Shown here: one piece after another, positions 1 to 7,700 of the stretch
Numbering within the stretch: position 1 is the stretch's first letter
Layout: every line of letters begins with the position of its first letter
Source: Eggerthellaceae bacterium
GTDB lineage: Bacteria; Actinomycetota; Coriobacteriia; Coriobacteriales; Eggerthellaceae
Assembly (NCBI GenBank): GCA_017559045.1
Contig: JAFYTB010000033.1
Span: forward strand, 1 to 11,060
DNA length: 11,060 bases
Direction: 5' to 3'
Translations under genes and position numbers: made by a program
Notes under the pieces: generated by a model
What the model saw: the letters and a program-made list of their open reading frames with translations, nothing else
Database searches by the model: none
Told to the model about the DNA's origin: nothing

Positions 1-425
1 TCCGAACCGGCATCTGCCTTCCCCTCAGAGAGCTTCACCTGATCCCACAGATCAAGCACTTCGTTCGCATTGGCTGCAGCCGCCTCGCCAAATACATGCG
101 GATGACGACGAATCATCTTCTCGTTGACGTCACGACAGACATCATCGATGGTGAACTCGCCCTCATCGGCAGCAATCTGGCAATGGAGAACAACTTGAAG
201 CATCACGTCGCCCAGCTCTTCGCGCAGATGAGAAACGCTGCCAGATTCGATGGCATCGACAGCCTCGTAAGCCTCTTCGATCATGTTATGGGCAATGGTC
301 TGGTGAGTTTGCTCTCGGTCCCACGGACATCCATCAGGAGCGCGCAGTGCCTCAATAGTAGCGACAAAGGAATCGAAATCTTCATGCGGACGTACAACGA
401 CATCAGCAACCATCTTGTCAGCCAC
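1..425 (-). CDS. mazG: MazG nucleoside triphosphate pyrophosphohydrolase (5' part, runs off the window)
   Basis: MazG hydrolyses (d)NTPs to the monophosphate and pyrophosphate, cleaning the nucleotide pool and, in some bacteria, lowering (p)ppGpp. The first 141 residues are visible. They carry the family signature CPWDREQTH (33-41), the metal-binding EExxE (E50, E51, E54) followed by ExxD (E70, D73), and RRHPHVFG (106-113). Together these match the N-terminal catalytic domain of E. coli-type MazG; the second domain lies beyond base 1. I place the start at a GTG at 425, because a GGAAGGGG-like ribosome binding site (about 435-443) lies 9 nt upstream. The in-frame ATG at 413 would leave about 21 nt. 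The gene is divergent from mihF and shares the 426-705 spacer with it. Family assignment is secure; the start is inferred. Confidence 0.95.
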   Translation of the reverse strand, partial: MADKMVADVVVRPHEDFDSFVATIEALRAPDGCPWDREQTHQTIAHNMIEEAYEAVDAIESGSVSHLREELGDVMLQVVLHCQIAADEGEFTIDDVCRDVNEKMIRRHPHVFGEAAAANANEVLDLWDQVKLSEGKADAGS

Positions 426-467
426 GAAGCCGCACCCCTTCCTAAACAAACCCCCAAATTTAGGGCG

Positions 468-494
468 ATTTTACAATGTCCCATGCATACGCAA
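468..494 (-). promoter_or_regulatory. Possible mazG promoter
   Basis: On the minus strand TAAAAT (468-473) resembles a -10 box and TTGCGT (489-494) a -35 box, but the 15-bp spacer is short. It lies about 43 nt upstream of the proposed GTG start. An A/T-centred imperfect palindrome (CCC-AAATTT-A-GGG, 453-465) sits just downstream and could be an operator. The placement is pattern-based only. Confidence 0.3.
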
Positions 495-617
495 TGTGCC
501 TCTCGCCGACTCGCACTCAAACGTCACAATTCCTCTGCAGAGCCGCCTTCGAGGCGACAGAAGCGCAGGAAACCCGAAAACCATTAGTTTCGGTATCGAT
601 TTTCCCTGCTCATGTCG

Positions 618-630
618 TAATATAGGGGAA
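618..630 (+). promoter_or_regulatory. Weak candidate -10 region for mihF
   Basis: The only A/T-rich hexamer upstream of mihF is TAATAT at 618-623, four of six to the -10 consensus, with no recognisable -35 at the usual distance. It would leave a leader of roughly 75 nt. A 6-7 bp inverted repeat (CCGAAA 574-579 / TTTCGG 588-593) lies just upstream and could bind a regulator. Nothing else structured was seen between 494 and 705. Confidence 0.2.
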
Positions 631-705
631 CGAATGGGCGCGACCTGCACTTTTCCCTAGCGCTTGCAGTTGCACCCGAACAGATTCGATATGAAAGAGA
701 GATCC

Positions 706-1014
706 ATGGCAGCACCTACCATGACCCCCGAACAGCGCGCCGCTGCGCTCGAGAAGGCACGCGTCGTTCGCGCAGCTCGTTCCGAAATCACCACCAAGTT
801 GTCCATGGGCCTTATGGCTCCCGCAGACGTTCTTGCTCAGGTTGACGATCCCATCATCGGCCGCATGAAGGTCAAGTCCTTCATCACCGCTTGCCCGGGC
901 TTCGGCAAGGTCAAGACCGAGCGTCTCATGGAGGAACTGGGCATCGACGCCAACCGCCGCATCCAGGGCCTCGGCTCCAACCAGATGAAGGCTCTCAAGG
1001 AGGCTCTCGCTTAA
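706..1014 (+). CDS. mihF: Actinobacterial integration host factor (mIHF/MihF)
   Basis: A 102-residue basic nucleoid protein. In Mycobacterium and Streptomyces, mIHF binds and bends DNA, is essential or important, and was first found as the host factor for phage L5 integration. It is unrelated to the IhfA/IhfB fold. The sequence shows the family pattern: MTPEQRAAALEKARVVRAAR (6-25) as an N-terminal helix, an H2TH-like core PGFGKVKTERLMEELGI (64-80), then RRIQGLGSNQMKAL (84-97). I chose the ATG at 706 because the purine-rich GAAAGAGAG (693-701) lies just before it. Upstream in-frame starts (TTG 664, ATG 691) have no ribosome binding site and add residues absent from the family. It is monocistronic: a strong terminator follows, and the usual actinobacterial neighbour gmk is not downstream. 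Confidence 0.95.
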   Translation: MAAPTMTPEQRAAALEKARVVRAARSEITTKLSMGLMAPADVLAQVDDPIIGRMKVKSFITACPGFGKVKTERLMEELGIDANRRIQGLGSNQMKALKEALA

Positions 1015-1040
1015 GCGCGAGTTAGCAACCCCTTATTAGC

Positions 1041-1078
1041 AGACGAGGTCGGACGCAAGTCCGACCTCGTTTCTTTTT
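1041..1078 (+). terminator. Intrinsic terminator of mihF
   Basis: A perfect 12-bp stem (ACGAGGTCGGAC 1043-1054 with GTCCGACCTCGT 1059-1070) is closed by a GCAA tetraloop of the GNRA class and followed by TTTCTTTTT (1070-1078). It starts about 28 nt after the mihF stop. Confidence 0.95.
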
Positions 1079-1096
1079 GCGCAATGCGCGCAAGAC

Positions 1097-1135
1097 AAAA
1101 AGAAAAGGCCCTGCCCCCTCCAAAAGCAGAACCTT
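1097..1135 (-). terminator. Intrinsic terminator of the recR transcript
   Basis: Read on the minus strand, AAGGTTCTGC (1135-1126) pairs with GCAGGGCCTT (1114-1105) over 10 bp including two G-U pairs, across an 11-nt loop. It is followed by TTCTTTTT down to 1097. It faces the mihF terminator, so the two convergent transcripts each end before running into the other gene. Confidence 0.85.
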
Positions 1136-1164
1136 CCTTTTGTGAAGCAAATATGCTTCGTGTG

Positions 1165-1187
1165 TTACGCGGGCTATTATAGCGTAA
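1165..1187 (-). promoter_or_regulatory. Consensus -10 box inside an inverted repeat
   Basis: The minus strand carries a perfect TATAAT (1176-1181) between the arms of TTACGC-N11-GCGTAA (1165-1170 / 1182-1187). A nested GCTA-TTA-TAGC lies at the centre. The best -35 candidates upstream are poor: TTGCGG at a 20-bp spacing, or GGTGTT at 16. If active, it would drive a transcript of about 70-75 nt ending at the 1097-1135 terminator. Confidence 0.3.
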
Positions 1188-1219
1188 GGCATTAACTAAC
1201 ACCGCAAGAATTTTTTGAC

Positions 1220-1245
1220 AAAACACGCTGCTGAACAGCTGTTTT
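1220..1245 (-). terminator. Hairpin downstream of recR, possible weak terminator
   Basis: On the minus strand AAAACAGCTG (1245-1236) pairs with CAGC-g-TGTTTT (1230-1220) around a 5-nt loop, with one bulged base. It lies 22 nt after the recR stop. The U-tract is contained in the stem end (TGTTTT) and does not continue, so termination is uncertain. It may instead stabilise the recR 3' end. Confidence 0.4.
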
Positions 1246-1267
1246 ATCAGGAGCAAAGCCCGAATCG

Positions 1268-1864
1268 CTAGAGAGGTCTGCGGGCCTCGATAGCACGGCT
1301 GAGGGTCACCTCGTCGGCAAACTCAAGATCGCCTCCAACGGGCAAACCACTCGCAGGGCGCGTGACGGCAACACCAATGGGCTTGATGAGTCGCGCCAAG
1401 TAGGCCGCGGTCGTCTCGCCCTCGATGTTCGGATTGGTGGCCAGAACCACTTCCGCAACATCCTCAGAAGCCAAGCGCTTCAGCAACTCTGCAACGCGCA
1501 AATCATCAGGGCCGATGCCCTCCATAGGAGAAAGCGCACCACCAAGCACGTGATACACACCAGAAAACACGCCGGTGCGCTCAATGGGCGGAATATCACG
1601 AGGCTCGCTCACCACGCAGATGATGGACTGATCGCGCTTCGTACTTGCGCAGATCTCGCACACATCGTCCTCAGCGTAGTTGAAGCAACGCTCGCAGAAG
1701 CGAATCTTGTCCTTCACCTCAGCAATGGCCTCAGCAAGGCGTAGGGCAGTTGCCTTATCGGAATTGAGGATCCAATAAGCCATGCGCTGAGCCGACTTCG
1801 GGCCAACACCGGGAAGGCGCTCGAGCTCATCAAGAAGTTTTTGAATGGCAGGGGCTGCTTGCAC
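1268..1864 (-). CDS. recR: Recombination mediator protein RecR
   Basis: RecR works with RecO (and RecF) to load RecA onto SSB-coated single-stranded DNA at gaps and breaks. The 198-residue length is normal. It shows a helix-hairpin-helix (LPGVGPKSAQRMAYWIL, 17-33), a four-cysteine zinc finger (C57, C60, C69, C72), a Toprim domain from about 81 (VVSEPRDI 84-91, then LATNPNIEGETTAAYLA 141-157), and the C-terminal ASGLPVGGDLEFADEVTL (171-188). No key residue is missing. The start is a GTG at 1864. Its ribosome binding site (TAGGT) overlaps the ybaB stop codon 11 nt upstream, implying translational coupling. It is the last gene of the dnaX-ybaB-recR cluster. Confidence 0.97.
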   Translation of the reverse strand: MQAAPAIQKLLDELERLPGVGPKSAQRMAYWILNSDKATALRLAEAIAEVKDKIRFCERCFNYAEDDVCEICASTKRDQSIICVVSEPRDIPPIERTGVFSGVYHVLGGALSPMEGIGPDDLRVAELLKRLASEDVAEVVLATNPNIEGETTAAYLARLIKPIGVAVTRPASGLPVGGDLEFADEVTLSRAIEARRPL

Positions 1865-1875
1865 GAGCCAATTAC

Positions 1876-2184
1876 CTACATGAGACCGGGGATCTTCATG
1901 CCGCCCATGACGGCACCCATGCGAGCATTCGTGGTCTCGGTGACCGTGCGAAGAGCCTCGTTGACTGCGGCAACGACCATGTCCTGCAGCATCTCGACGT
2001 CCTCGGGATCGACAGCCTCGGGATCGATGGTGATGGACTTAATGGTGCTGTCACCTGCGGCAACAACCTTGACCATACCGCCACCAGCGCTAGCCTCGAA
2101 CTCCATTGCTGCAAGCTCTTCCTGAGCGCGAGCAGCCTCAAGCTGCATCTTCTGAGCCTGCTTCATCATCTTACGCATATCCAT
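1876..2184 (-). CDS. YbaB/EbfC family nucleoid-associated protein
   Basis: A 102-residue protein of the YbaB/EbfC family, dimeric DNA-binding proteins encoded between dnaX and recR in many bacteria and linked to nucleoid organisation and repair. The N-terminal helix MRKMMKQAQKMQ (3-14) and the following Gln/Glu-rich helix are typical. They are followed by the GGGMVKVVAAGD (34-45) strand region, the SITIDPEAVDPEDVEMLQD segment (50-68) and a C-terminal helix ending in a Met/Gly-rich tail. The start at 2184 is supported by a strong AAAGGAGAT ribosome binding site (about 2191-2199) 8 nt upstream; the ATG at 2178 is too far from it. It is separated from dnaX by 114 bp that contain two dyad elements. 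Confidence 0.95.
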   Translation of the reverse strand: MDMRKMMKQAQKMQLEAARAQEELAAMEFEASAGGGMVKVVAAGDSTIKSITIDPEAVDPEDVEMLQDMVVAAVNEALRTVTETTNARMGAVMGGMKIPGLM

Positions 2185-2230
2185 GAGTAAATCTCCTTTT
2201 CCTTCCCCATCGGGGATCTATCATCGAAAT

Positions 2231-2258
2231 CGACCGTGATGCAATTGCATCGAAGTCG
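2231..2258. repeat. 14-bp perfect palindrome within a longer dyad, dnaX-ybaB gap
   Basis: GATGCAATTGCATC (2238-2251) is a perfect palindrome. Outside it, CGAC (2231-2234) and GTCG (2255-2258) are also symmetric, with 3-nt mismatched spacers between. On the plus strand the dyad is followed by CTTTTTCC. On the transcribed minus strand no U-tract follows, so it is not a terminator for dnaX. An operator, a processing hairpin or a plus-strand antisense terminator are all possible. Confidence 0.6.
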
Positions 2259-2271
2259 CTTTTTCCTCTAT

Positions 2272-2295
2272 CTAGGCAAGTCCAGGTCTGCCTAG
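2272..2295 (-). repeat. Inverted repeat just after dnaX
   Basis: CTAGGCA (2272-2278) and TGCCTAG (2289-2295) form a 7-bp hairpin with a 10-nt loop, starting 3 nt after the dnaX stop. There is no U-tract on the minus strand, so it looks more like an RNA-stabilising or processing hairpin than a terminator. Confidence 0.5.
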
Positions 2296-2298
2296 AGC

Positions 2299-4701
2299 CT
2301 AAACTTCCGTAAACGTCAGGCCATCGCCGAAGCCGAATGCGAGAACAGCATTGAGATCCTCGGCGGAAACCTCTTTGCCAGGCTCTGCAGCAGGCACGGA
2401 AGTAGCCTGAGACTGCGCCTGCGAAGAAGCATACGCCTCCCACGGAGGAACATCGGCAGCCGCGGTTTGGTTTGCTGCGGGCCTCTGCTCAAATCTTTGC
2501 TCAAACTTCTGCGGAGCTTGCTGGCCAAACGCCTGAGAAGCCTGCTGTCCAGCACGCGACGACATATCGGGACGAGAGGCAGCCTGCTCAGCAGGATGCG
2601 ACGCAGGCTGCGGTACGTACGACCCGTAACCGTCATCATCGTAGGGCACGTAGTCGTCGTAGATGTCGACCGGCGGAGCGTCGTATTCGTACGGCGCGGG
2701 GTCGGGCGCAGCAGACCTAGATGCAGCGGCAGCAGCAACGGGCTGTTGAGCCTGGGGGCGTGCCTGCGTAAAGCTTTCCTCACGCACAGGGCGAGAAACG
2801 GCCTGATTCTGAGGAGCCGCAGAACGCGAAGCGGCGGCAAAGGATCCGCCAGCAGAAGCGGCAGAAGACACCGCGCCCGCAGAAGCAGCACCCACAGATG
2901 CTGTACTTACAGCACCTGCAAAACCGGCGTTTGCAGAAGCACCAGAAGCACCCGCCTTCCTCACGCGGAAAGGCACCGGAGCACCGCACGCTGCGGCCAA
3001 GCTGCGACCAAGCTCAGCCTGAATATCAGGCTTCTGCACAGCATTGAAAGCGAACTCGTTTTTCTCGAGGAACTCGATGACCAAGCAGCCCTCAGCCTCG
3101 TCGAACAGAGCCTTCGTGTTCAGGAACAGAACACCGTAAGCGGTCTTAGCCTTCTTAAGCGAAGCAAGCGCCGCCTGCCAAAGCCGCTGAAGAGCGGCGG
3201 GATTACCTAATTGAGCGGCCAGCTGGCCGGAAACAGAACCAGCGGAAGCCACCGTATTCGCCGGAGCCTCGGAAGAAGCTTCCTGGACACCACGGTCGGC
3301 AGCGCTCTTTGCACTCGCGACCGCTTCCGCAGAAGCAACCTGAGTAACCTGCTCCCTCGAAGCGACTCCCGATCCGCCAATGGGACGGGACGGCTCCGCA
3401 GAAGGCTTCACAGACACAGCTGCAAAACCGCCAGCATGCGTAGGCGCAGCCGAAGAAGACTCTGCGGATGCGGGGGCGAAGCCACCTGCGCTGGCGGACA
3501 CAAATCCCCCCATGTTCGCAGGCGCCACCGAAGCCTCCGCAAAAGCAGGAGCAGCAACCGCGGGTCGGGCCTCAAGCGCCTCGATGCGCGCCGCCAAACC
3601 CTCAAGCGTCAGATCGGATTCCGGACGCACCATGCGCGTGAGTGCAATCTCAAAAGAAAGACGAGGATTCGTCGAAGTCTTCAATTCGGCAGAGAGATCA
3701 CCCAGCACGCCCAGCAGGCGAGCCAAACGATCAGGACCAAACAGGGTGAGCTCCTGCATCATCTCGCGACGAGCAGCCTCGCTCACATTCAAAGCAACCT
3801 CGGCGCCCGCAAGGCTGAGGACGTACAGGTTGCGAATATGCTCTGCGAAATCGCGGGTGAACTGCGCCAGATCGGCACCAGTTTCCACGTATTCAGCCGT
3901 CCACTTAAAGCAAGCAGCAACATCGCGCTTGCCAACAAAACGGACGATCTCGGCAAGATCGCTGGAGTCGAGCGCGCCAAGCATACGCTCGGCAACCTCC
4001 ATGCTCACGCTTCCCTCGCCAAAAGCAATAAGCTGCTCCAATGAGGTAAGCGCGTTGCGCATACCGCCTTCCGCGCGATGAGCAATAAGCTCAAGCGCCT
4101 CTTCCTCATACTCGACGCCCTCGGCCACACAGATAGCGCCCAAGCGAGACACGATCGAGTCGTTGGAAATACGGCGGAAGTCAAATCTCTGGCAACGCGA
4201 ATGAATGGTCTCGGGGACCTTCTGCGGATCGGTGGTAGCCAGAATGAACACTACATGGCTCGGCGGCTCCTCGAGCGTCTTCAGCAGCGCGTTGAACGCC
4301 GCGGTCGACAGCATGTGAACCTCGTCGATGATGTAGATCTTATAACGCCCGCGCGTCGGGGCGAACTGCACGCGACCGATGATCTCCTCGCGCACGTTGT
4401 CGACACCCGTACGGCTGGCGGCATCGAGCTCATAAACGTCAGGGTGTTCGCCCAACGCAATGAGCTCGCAGTCTTCACATGTGCCATCAGGCTCGGACGT
4501 CGGGCCCTTTTGACAGAGCAACGCCTTCGCCAACAAGCGGGCCGTGGTGGTCTTACCCGTACCGCGCGGTCCCGTGAACAGGTAAGCATGGCTCACCTTA
4601 TCGCGTTCGATGGCGTTCTTGATGGTGCGCTCGATATGCTCTTGGCCCACCACGTCCTCAAAAACCTGAGGACGATATTTACGGTACAGTGCCTCCGACA
4701 T
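2299..4701 (-). CDS. dnaX: DNA polymerase III subunit gamma/tau (clamp loader ATPase)
   Basis: DnaX is the motor ATPase of the clamp loader, which places the sliding clamp on primed DNA and tethers the replisome. The 800 residues begin with an AAA+ module: Walker A GPRGTGKT (44-51), zinc-site region 63-78, Walker B IIDEVHM (124-130), sensor ATTDPQKVP (155-163) and the SRC arginine-finger motif (168-170). A collar domain runs to about 360. An Ala/Ser/Gly-rich linker (about 381-490) with repeated GGF triplets follows, then a conserved C-terminal domain (about 500-580) and a second low-complexity stretch (585-775) with an acidic Tyr-rich patch and VPPWE (751-755). Only C63, C75 and C78 of the four zinc cysteines remain; the fourth position is D72. 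I saw no canonical slippery heptamer for a short gamma form. The ATG at 4701 has GGAAGAAG 8 nt upstream and lies 15 nt after the purL stop. Confidence 0.97.
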   Translation of the reverse strand: MSEALYRKYRPQVFEDVVGQEHIERTIKNAIERDKVSHAYLFTGPRGTGKTTTARLLAKALLCQKGPTSEPDGTCEDCELIALGEHPDVYELDAASRTGVDNVREEIIGRVQFAPTRGRYKIYIIDEVHMLSTAAFNALLKTLEEPPSHVVFILATTDPQKVPETIHSRCQRFDFRRISNDSIVSRLGAICVAEGVEYEEEALELIAHRAEGGMRNALTSLEQLIAFGEGSVSMEVAERMLGALDSSDLAEIVRFVGKRDVAACFKWTAEYVETGADLAQFTRDFAEHIRNLYVLSLAGAEVALNVSEAARREMMQELTLFGPDRLARLLGVLGDLSAELKTSTNPRLSFEIALTRMVRPESDLTLEGLAARIEALEARPAVAAPAFAEASVAPANMGGFVSASAGGFAPASAESSSAAPTHAGGFAAVSVKPSAEPSRPIGGSGVASREQVTQVASAEAVASAKSAADRGVQEASSEAPANTVASAGSVSGQLAAQLGNPAALQRLWQAALASLKKAKTAYGVLFLNTKALFDEAEGCLVIEFLEKNEFAFNAVQKPDIQAELGRSLAAACGAPVPFRVRKAGASGASANAGFAGAVSTASVGAASAGAVSSAASAGGSFAAASRSAAPQNQAVSRPVREESFTQARPQAQQPVAAAAASRSAAPDPAPYEYDAPPVDIYDDYVPYDDDGYGSYVPQPASHPAEQAASRPDMSSRAGQQASQAFGQQAPQKFEQRFEQRPAANQTAAADVPPWEAYASSQAQSQATSVPAAEPGKEVSAEDLNAVLAFGFGDGLTFTEV

Positions 4702-4712
4702 TGCCGCAGCTT

Positions 4713-4726
4713 CTTCCTACAGGAAG
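4713..4726 (-). promoter_or_regulatory. Palindrome covering the purL stop and dnaX ribosome binding site
   Basis: On the minus strand CTTCCT-GT-AGGAAG is a 14-nt palindrome containing the purL TAG stop and the core of the dnaX ribosome binding site. A ribosome finishing purL would melt it, which suggests translational coupling of dnaX to purL. It is short, so the effect is inferred. Confidence 0.45.
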
Positions 4727-7700
4727 TAGTCCACGCCGCCCTCGATAAGCGGCTGGAACTTGTTGCCCGGAACGTTCTTATAGAGACCGTAGCCGCTGCG
4801 CTCGGTATGACCCATCTTGCCGAGAACACGACCGTCCGGGCTGGTGATACCCTCAATTGCCAGAATGGAGCCGTTGGGGTTCACGCTCATATCGAGAGAC
4901 GGCACGCCGGCCTCGTCGACATACTGCGTAGCAACCTGACCATTAGCCAGCATCTGAGCGAGCAGCTCGTCGCTCACAACGAAGCGACCCTCGCCATGGC
5001 TGATAGCGATGTTGTGGATGTCGCCCACCTGGCAGCGGGAAAGCCACGGAGACAGGCTGGAAGCAACGCGCGTACGCACGAGACGGCTCTGGTGACGGCC
5101 GATGTTGTTGAACGTAAGCGTGGGGCAGGTATCGTCCATAGGACGGATATCGCCGTACGGCACAAGGCCGAGCTTAACGAGAGCCTGGAAGCCGTTGCAA
5201 ATGCCCAGCATCAGGCCGTCGCGGTTGAACAGCAGGTCGCGCACAGCCTCGGTAACCTCGGGAGCGCGGAAGAATGCCGTGATGAACTTTGCGGAACCGT
5301 CGGGCTCGTCGCCGCCGGAGAAGCCGCCGGGGATCATGATGATCTGGCTGTTCTTGATGGCGTCGACCAGGGCACGAGTGCTCTCGGCAACCTTATCGGG
5401 AGTGAGGTTGTTGATGACCAGCGTCTGCGGAATAGCGCCTGCGCGCTCGTATGCGCGAGCGGTGTCGTATTCGCAGTTGGTACCCGGGAAGACGGGGATG
5501 ATGACACGCGGACGAGCGATGGGCTCGCCAGTGTAGGTCAGCGGAAGAGCGGTGGTGTGGCTGACGGCCTGGACCTTCTCACCCGCGCCGCGATACGGGA
5601 AGACCGGCTCGAGCTTGCCCTCCCATGCCTCCTGCAGCTTAGCAAGATCGATGGTCTCGCCTGCGGCGACAAACTCGTATGCCTCGGTGGTAACGCCCAG
5701 CTCAACCACGCCCATGTTGGCCGTAGCCTCGGGAATAGCAGCGTCGTCAGCAAGCTCGACGGCGAATGCGCCGTATGCGGGAACGAAGAAGGTGTCGACA
5801 TCGACGCCCTCGTTGATGGAGAGGCCAATGCCGTTGCCCACGCACATCTTGAACAGAGCCTCGGCGTCGCAACCGTAGCCCGGGGTAGACACAGCAAGTG
5901 CCTTGCCCTCGCCAATGAGCTTCTCGACGCAGTCAAAGACCTCGTTCAGGCTAGCAGCCTCGGGAACGATGCCGTTCTCGCCATAGAACGGATGGATGCA
6001 CACAACGCGGCTGCCCGCCTTCTTGAACTCAGGCGAGGTGACGCGATCGACATGGCCCACAGCCGTGGCGAAGCTGACCAGCGTCGGCGGAACGTCGAGC
6101 TGCTCGAAGCTGCCGGACATGGAGTCCTTGCCGCCGATGGAACCGATGCCCAGATCGATCTGGGCCATGAGGGCGCCCAGCACAGCTGCAGCAGGCTTGC
6201 CCCAACGCTTCGGCTCAGTGCGGAGACGCTCGAAGTACTCCTGGAAGGTAAGGTAAGCGTCTTCGCGCTTGAAGCCTGCAGCCACAAGCTTCGCAACGCT
6301 CTCAACGACAGCGATGTAAGAGCCCTCGAACTGGTTCACGGAAGTGAGATAGGGGTTGAAGCCCCAAGCCATGCCGGAGCACGTAGTGGTCTCGCCATCA
6401 ACCGGCAGCTTGGCAACCATAGCCATGTTCGGCGTAAGCTGGTTCTTACCGCCGAAGGGCATGAGCACGGTAGCAGCGCCGATGGTGGAGTCAAAGCGCT
6501 CGGAAAGGCCCTTGTTGGAGCACACATTGAGGTCGGTCATGACGGAGGTCATGCGCTCCTCGAGGGTCTCGCCCTCCCATGCGCATGCGTAGTCGCCGCC
6601 CTCGACGATATGGACGTCCATATGCTTGGGTGCGCCGTTGGAAGCAAGGAACTCACGGCTCACGTTGACGATAGCCTCGCCGTTCCACTCGATGACCACA
6701 CGAGCTTCCTCGGTGACGGTAGCGACCGGCGTTGCCTCGAGGTTCTCCTCTTCAGCAAGAGCGAGGAACTTCTCGACATCCTCGGCAGCGAGGGCAACAG
6801 CCATACGCTCCTGGCTCTCAGAGATGGCCAGCTCGGTGCCATCGAGACCGTCGTACTTCTTGGGCACTGCGTTCAGATTGACATGCAGGCCGTCGGCAAG
6901 CTCGCCGATAGCAACGGAAACGCCGCCTGCGCCGAAGTCATTGCAGCGCTTGATCATCTCGCAAGCATCCTTGCGACGGAACAGACGCTGGATCTTACGC
7001 TCAACCGGAGCGTTGCCCTTCTGGACCTCTGCGCCGCAGCTCTCAAGCGACTCCATGTTGTGAGCCTTCGAGGAACCCGTAGCACCGCCGATGCCGTCGC
7101 GACCAGTGCGGCCGCCCAGCAGCACGACGACGTCGCCAGCAGCAGGAGTCTCACGGCGAACGTGGTCAGCGGGAGTTGCGCCCACGACCGCGCCGATCTC
7201 CATGCGCTTGGCAGCATAGCCGGGATGATAAAGCTCATCGACCTTGCCAGTAGCAAGACCGATCTGATTGCCATAGGAAGAGTAGCCGGCAGCAGCCGTG
7301 GTCACCAGCTTACGCTGCGGCAGCTTGCCAGGCAGCGTCTCGGAAACGGGAACCAGCGGATCGGCAGCGCCGGTAACGCGCATTGCCTGATAAACCTCGC
7401 TACGGCCCGAAAGGGGATCACGAATAGCGCCGCCCACGCACGTAGCTGCTCCGCCAAAGGGCTCGATCTCGGTGGGATGGTTGTGGGTCTCGTTCTTGAA
7501 GAGATACAGCCAGTCCTGCTCCTCGCCGTTGACGTCGCACTTGATCTTGACCGTGCAGGCGTTGATCTCCTCGGACTCGTCGAGGTTCTTCAGGATGCCC
7601 TTTGCCTTAAGGTAACGAGCGCCGATGGTACCCATGTCCATGAGGCAGACGGGCTTATGCTCGCGGCCAAGCTCACGGCGCATCTCGAGGTACTTCTCGA

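Noticed and set aside
96..660. Plus-strand open frames of 163 and 81 codons near the left edge
   Set aside because: The first overlaps mazG antisense, and the second lies mostly in the divergent spacer. Neither has a ribosome binding site or a recognisable protein pattern.
671..692. SOS-box-like CGAA-CAGA-TTCG in front of mihF
   Set aside because: The spacing and half-sites do not fit the CGAAC-N4-GTTCG consensus.
1011..1256. Minus-strand open frame of 81 codons between recR and mihF
   Set aside because: It runs through both intrinsic terminators and has no ribosome binding site; the region is better explained as non-coding.
1079..1267. SRP (4.5S) RNA near dnaX-recR, as in some other bacteria
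   Set aside because: The conserved apical-loop sequence around GGAAGCAGCC with its partner GGTCAGG is absent.
3055..3070. Possible programmed frameshift site in dnaX at AAA-AAC codons
   Set aside because: The heptamer reads G-AAA-AAC, not A-AAA-AAG, and no stop-flanked stem-loop was evident. A short gamma form is not supported.
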